Source: Actinomycetes bacterium (GTDB taxonomy: Bacteria; Actinomycetota; Acidimicrobiia; Acidimicrobiales; UBA8190). Taken from it: a stretch of DNA of 5,696 nt. The position numbers and the translations under genes are program-made. The DNA is taken from assembly GCA_021779775.1 (NCBI GenBank), contig JAJYAB010000131.1, positions 1 through 5,696 on the forward strand, read 5' to 3'. The notes below the pieces were generated by a model. That model saw nothing but the letters and a program-made list of their open reading frames with translations, made no database searches and had not been told where the DNA came from. The number at the start of each line of letters is the position of its first letter. The stretch's first letter is position 1. Positions 5,043 to 5,696 of this stretch are shown here, one piece after another.

Positions 5043-5696
5043 GTGCTGCGGGTGGCCAAGGTCGGCATGGGCGCAGAGCAGTACTACCTGGCCGTCGCCT
5101 GGGGGACGGGGAGCGGTGCCGAGGCCGCCGGGCGCTGGCAGGGCCAGGCTGCTGTCGGCCTCGGGCTGCGCGGCGACGTGGGCGCCGCCGACCTCAGCCA
5201 CCTGCTCGCCGGCGACGACCCCGCCGGCGGTCGACCGCTCGGGCGCCGCGACGGCCGGATGCGGGTGGCCGCGTTCGATCTGACGTTCTGCGCACCCAAG
5301 TCGGTGAGCCTCCTGCACGCGCTGGGAGATCCCGACGTGGCCCAGCGCGTGGGCGCAGCCCACGACGCAGCGGTGGTGGCCACGCTCGGCTACGTCGAAC
5401 GGCATGCCGCAGCCGTCCGGCGAGCCGGCATGGACCGCCGGATACCCGTGGCCACCGATGGGTTGGCCGTGGCGGCCTTCGAGCACCGCACGAGCCGAGC
5501 GTTGGACCCGCACCTGCACACGCACGCCGTGATGGCCAACCTGGGCCGGGGCGACGGTCGATGGTCGGCGCTCGACGGGCGCGGCGTCTTCGCCCACCGG
5601 GCGGCCGCCGACGCGTTGTACCACGCCCATCTGCGGCACCACCTCTCGGCCAGGCTCGGCGTCCAGTGGACGGAGCCTTCCCGAGGTCGGGCAGAC
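5043..5696 (+). CDS. MobF-family (TrwC/TraI-type) conjugative relaxase, N-terminal part, continues past window
   Basis: Relaxases of this family nick one strand at oriT, stay covalently bound through a Tyr, and pilot the single strand during conjugation. Many continue into a helicase domain, which would lie beyond the edge. The 218 visible residues match the TrwC relaxase domain: LRVAKV at the start, YY at 14-15, GRWQGQAAVGLGLRGDV (30-46), LLAGDDPAGGRPLG (54-67), FDLTFCAPKSVSLL (78-91) and the metal-binding three-His motif in HRTSRALDPHLHTHAVMAN (148-166; His157, 159, 161). All expected elements are intact except a second Tyr pair, often found around residues 22-25 of actinobacterial relatives, where this protein has GTGSG. 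The start is GTG 5043. The gene lies 114 bp after the PafC-like gene on the same strand and could share its transcript. It indicates an integrative or plasmid-derived element, or a domesticated orphan relaxase. No transfer partners or integrase are visible. Confidence 0.9.
   Translation, partial: MLRVAKVGMGAEQYYLAVAWGTGSGAEAAGRWQGQAAVGLGLRGDVGAADLSHLLAGDDPAGGRPLGRRDGRMRVAAFDLTFCAPKSVSLLHALGDPDVAQRVGAAHDAAVVATLGYVERHAAAVRRAGMDRRIPVATDGLAVAAFEHRTSRALDPHLHTHAVMANLGRGDGRWSALDGRGVFAHRAAADALYHAHLRHHLSARLGVQWTEPSRGRAD

Noticed and set aside
4990..5283. Small plus-strand frame beginning at GTG 4990
   Set aside because: It is out of frame with the relaxase, which has all the expected MobF motifs from 5043. 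The short frame is Trp/Arg/Cys-rich noise.
3471..5642. 723-codon open frame on the minus strand opposite the WYL pair and relaxase
   Set aside because: It is antisense to three genes with clear family motifs. The translation is low-complexity Arg/Pro/Gly/His-rich with no recognisable domain, the usual shadow frame of high-GC DNA.

Overview
The window is very GC-rich with dense, mostly back-to-back genes. A leaderless promoter, a PafB/PafC-type regulator pair and a CtaG-type oxidase assembly protein together point to an actinomycete (Actinomycetota). The pilin-like tail and the short carboxyltransferase make me lean towards Acidimicrobiia, but that is a weak inference. I recognise no tRNA, rRNA, CRISPR array, insertion sequence or attachment site.

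Layout. (a) 2-283 (+): C-terminal tail of a probably secreted, pilin-like protein. It converges with the next gene across a gap of about 180 bp that holds a strong GC hairpin (359-396). (b) 463-2887 (-): a two-gene unit transcribed leftwards, ctaG (1943-2887) then an N-terminally short biotin-dependent carboxyltransferase beta subunit (463-1887). Five perfect 18-bp tandem repeats span the start region of the carboxyltransferase. (c) 2888-3018: divergent intergenic region with five 9-bp tandem repeats and a -10 box placed for leaderless transcription of the rightward unit. (d) 3019-4928 (+): two tandem WYL-domain regulators resembling PafB and PafC, 2 bp apart. (e) 5043-5696 (+): the N-terminal 218 residues of a MobF (TrwC/TraI-type) conjugative relaxase, running off the window.

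How the genes fit together. The leftward unit looks like ordinary metabolism: terminal oxidase assembly and acyl-CoA carboxylation. The rightward unit is the notable part. In mycobacteria the PafBC heterodimer is a LexA-independent DNA-damage activator that responds to single-stranded DNA, and its genes normally sit by the proteasome/Pup-ligase genes. Here the pair is followed directly by a relaxase, an enzyme that generates single-stranded DNA. The association is visible; a functional link is only a hypothesis. Secondary oddities are the out-of-frame ATG and repeated GTG codons at the carboxyltransferase start, the Ile at its substrate-specificity position, the missing His motif in CtaG, and the missing second Tyr cluster in the relaxase.
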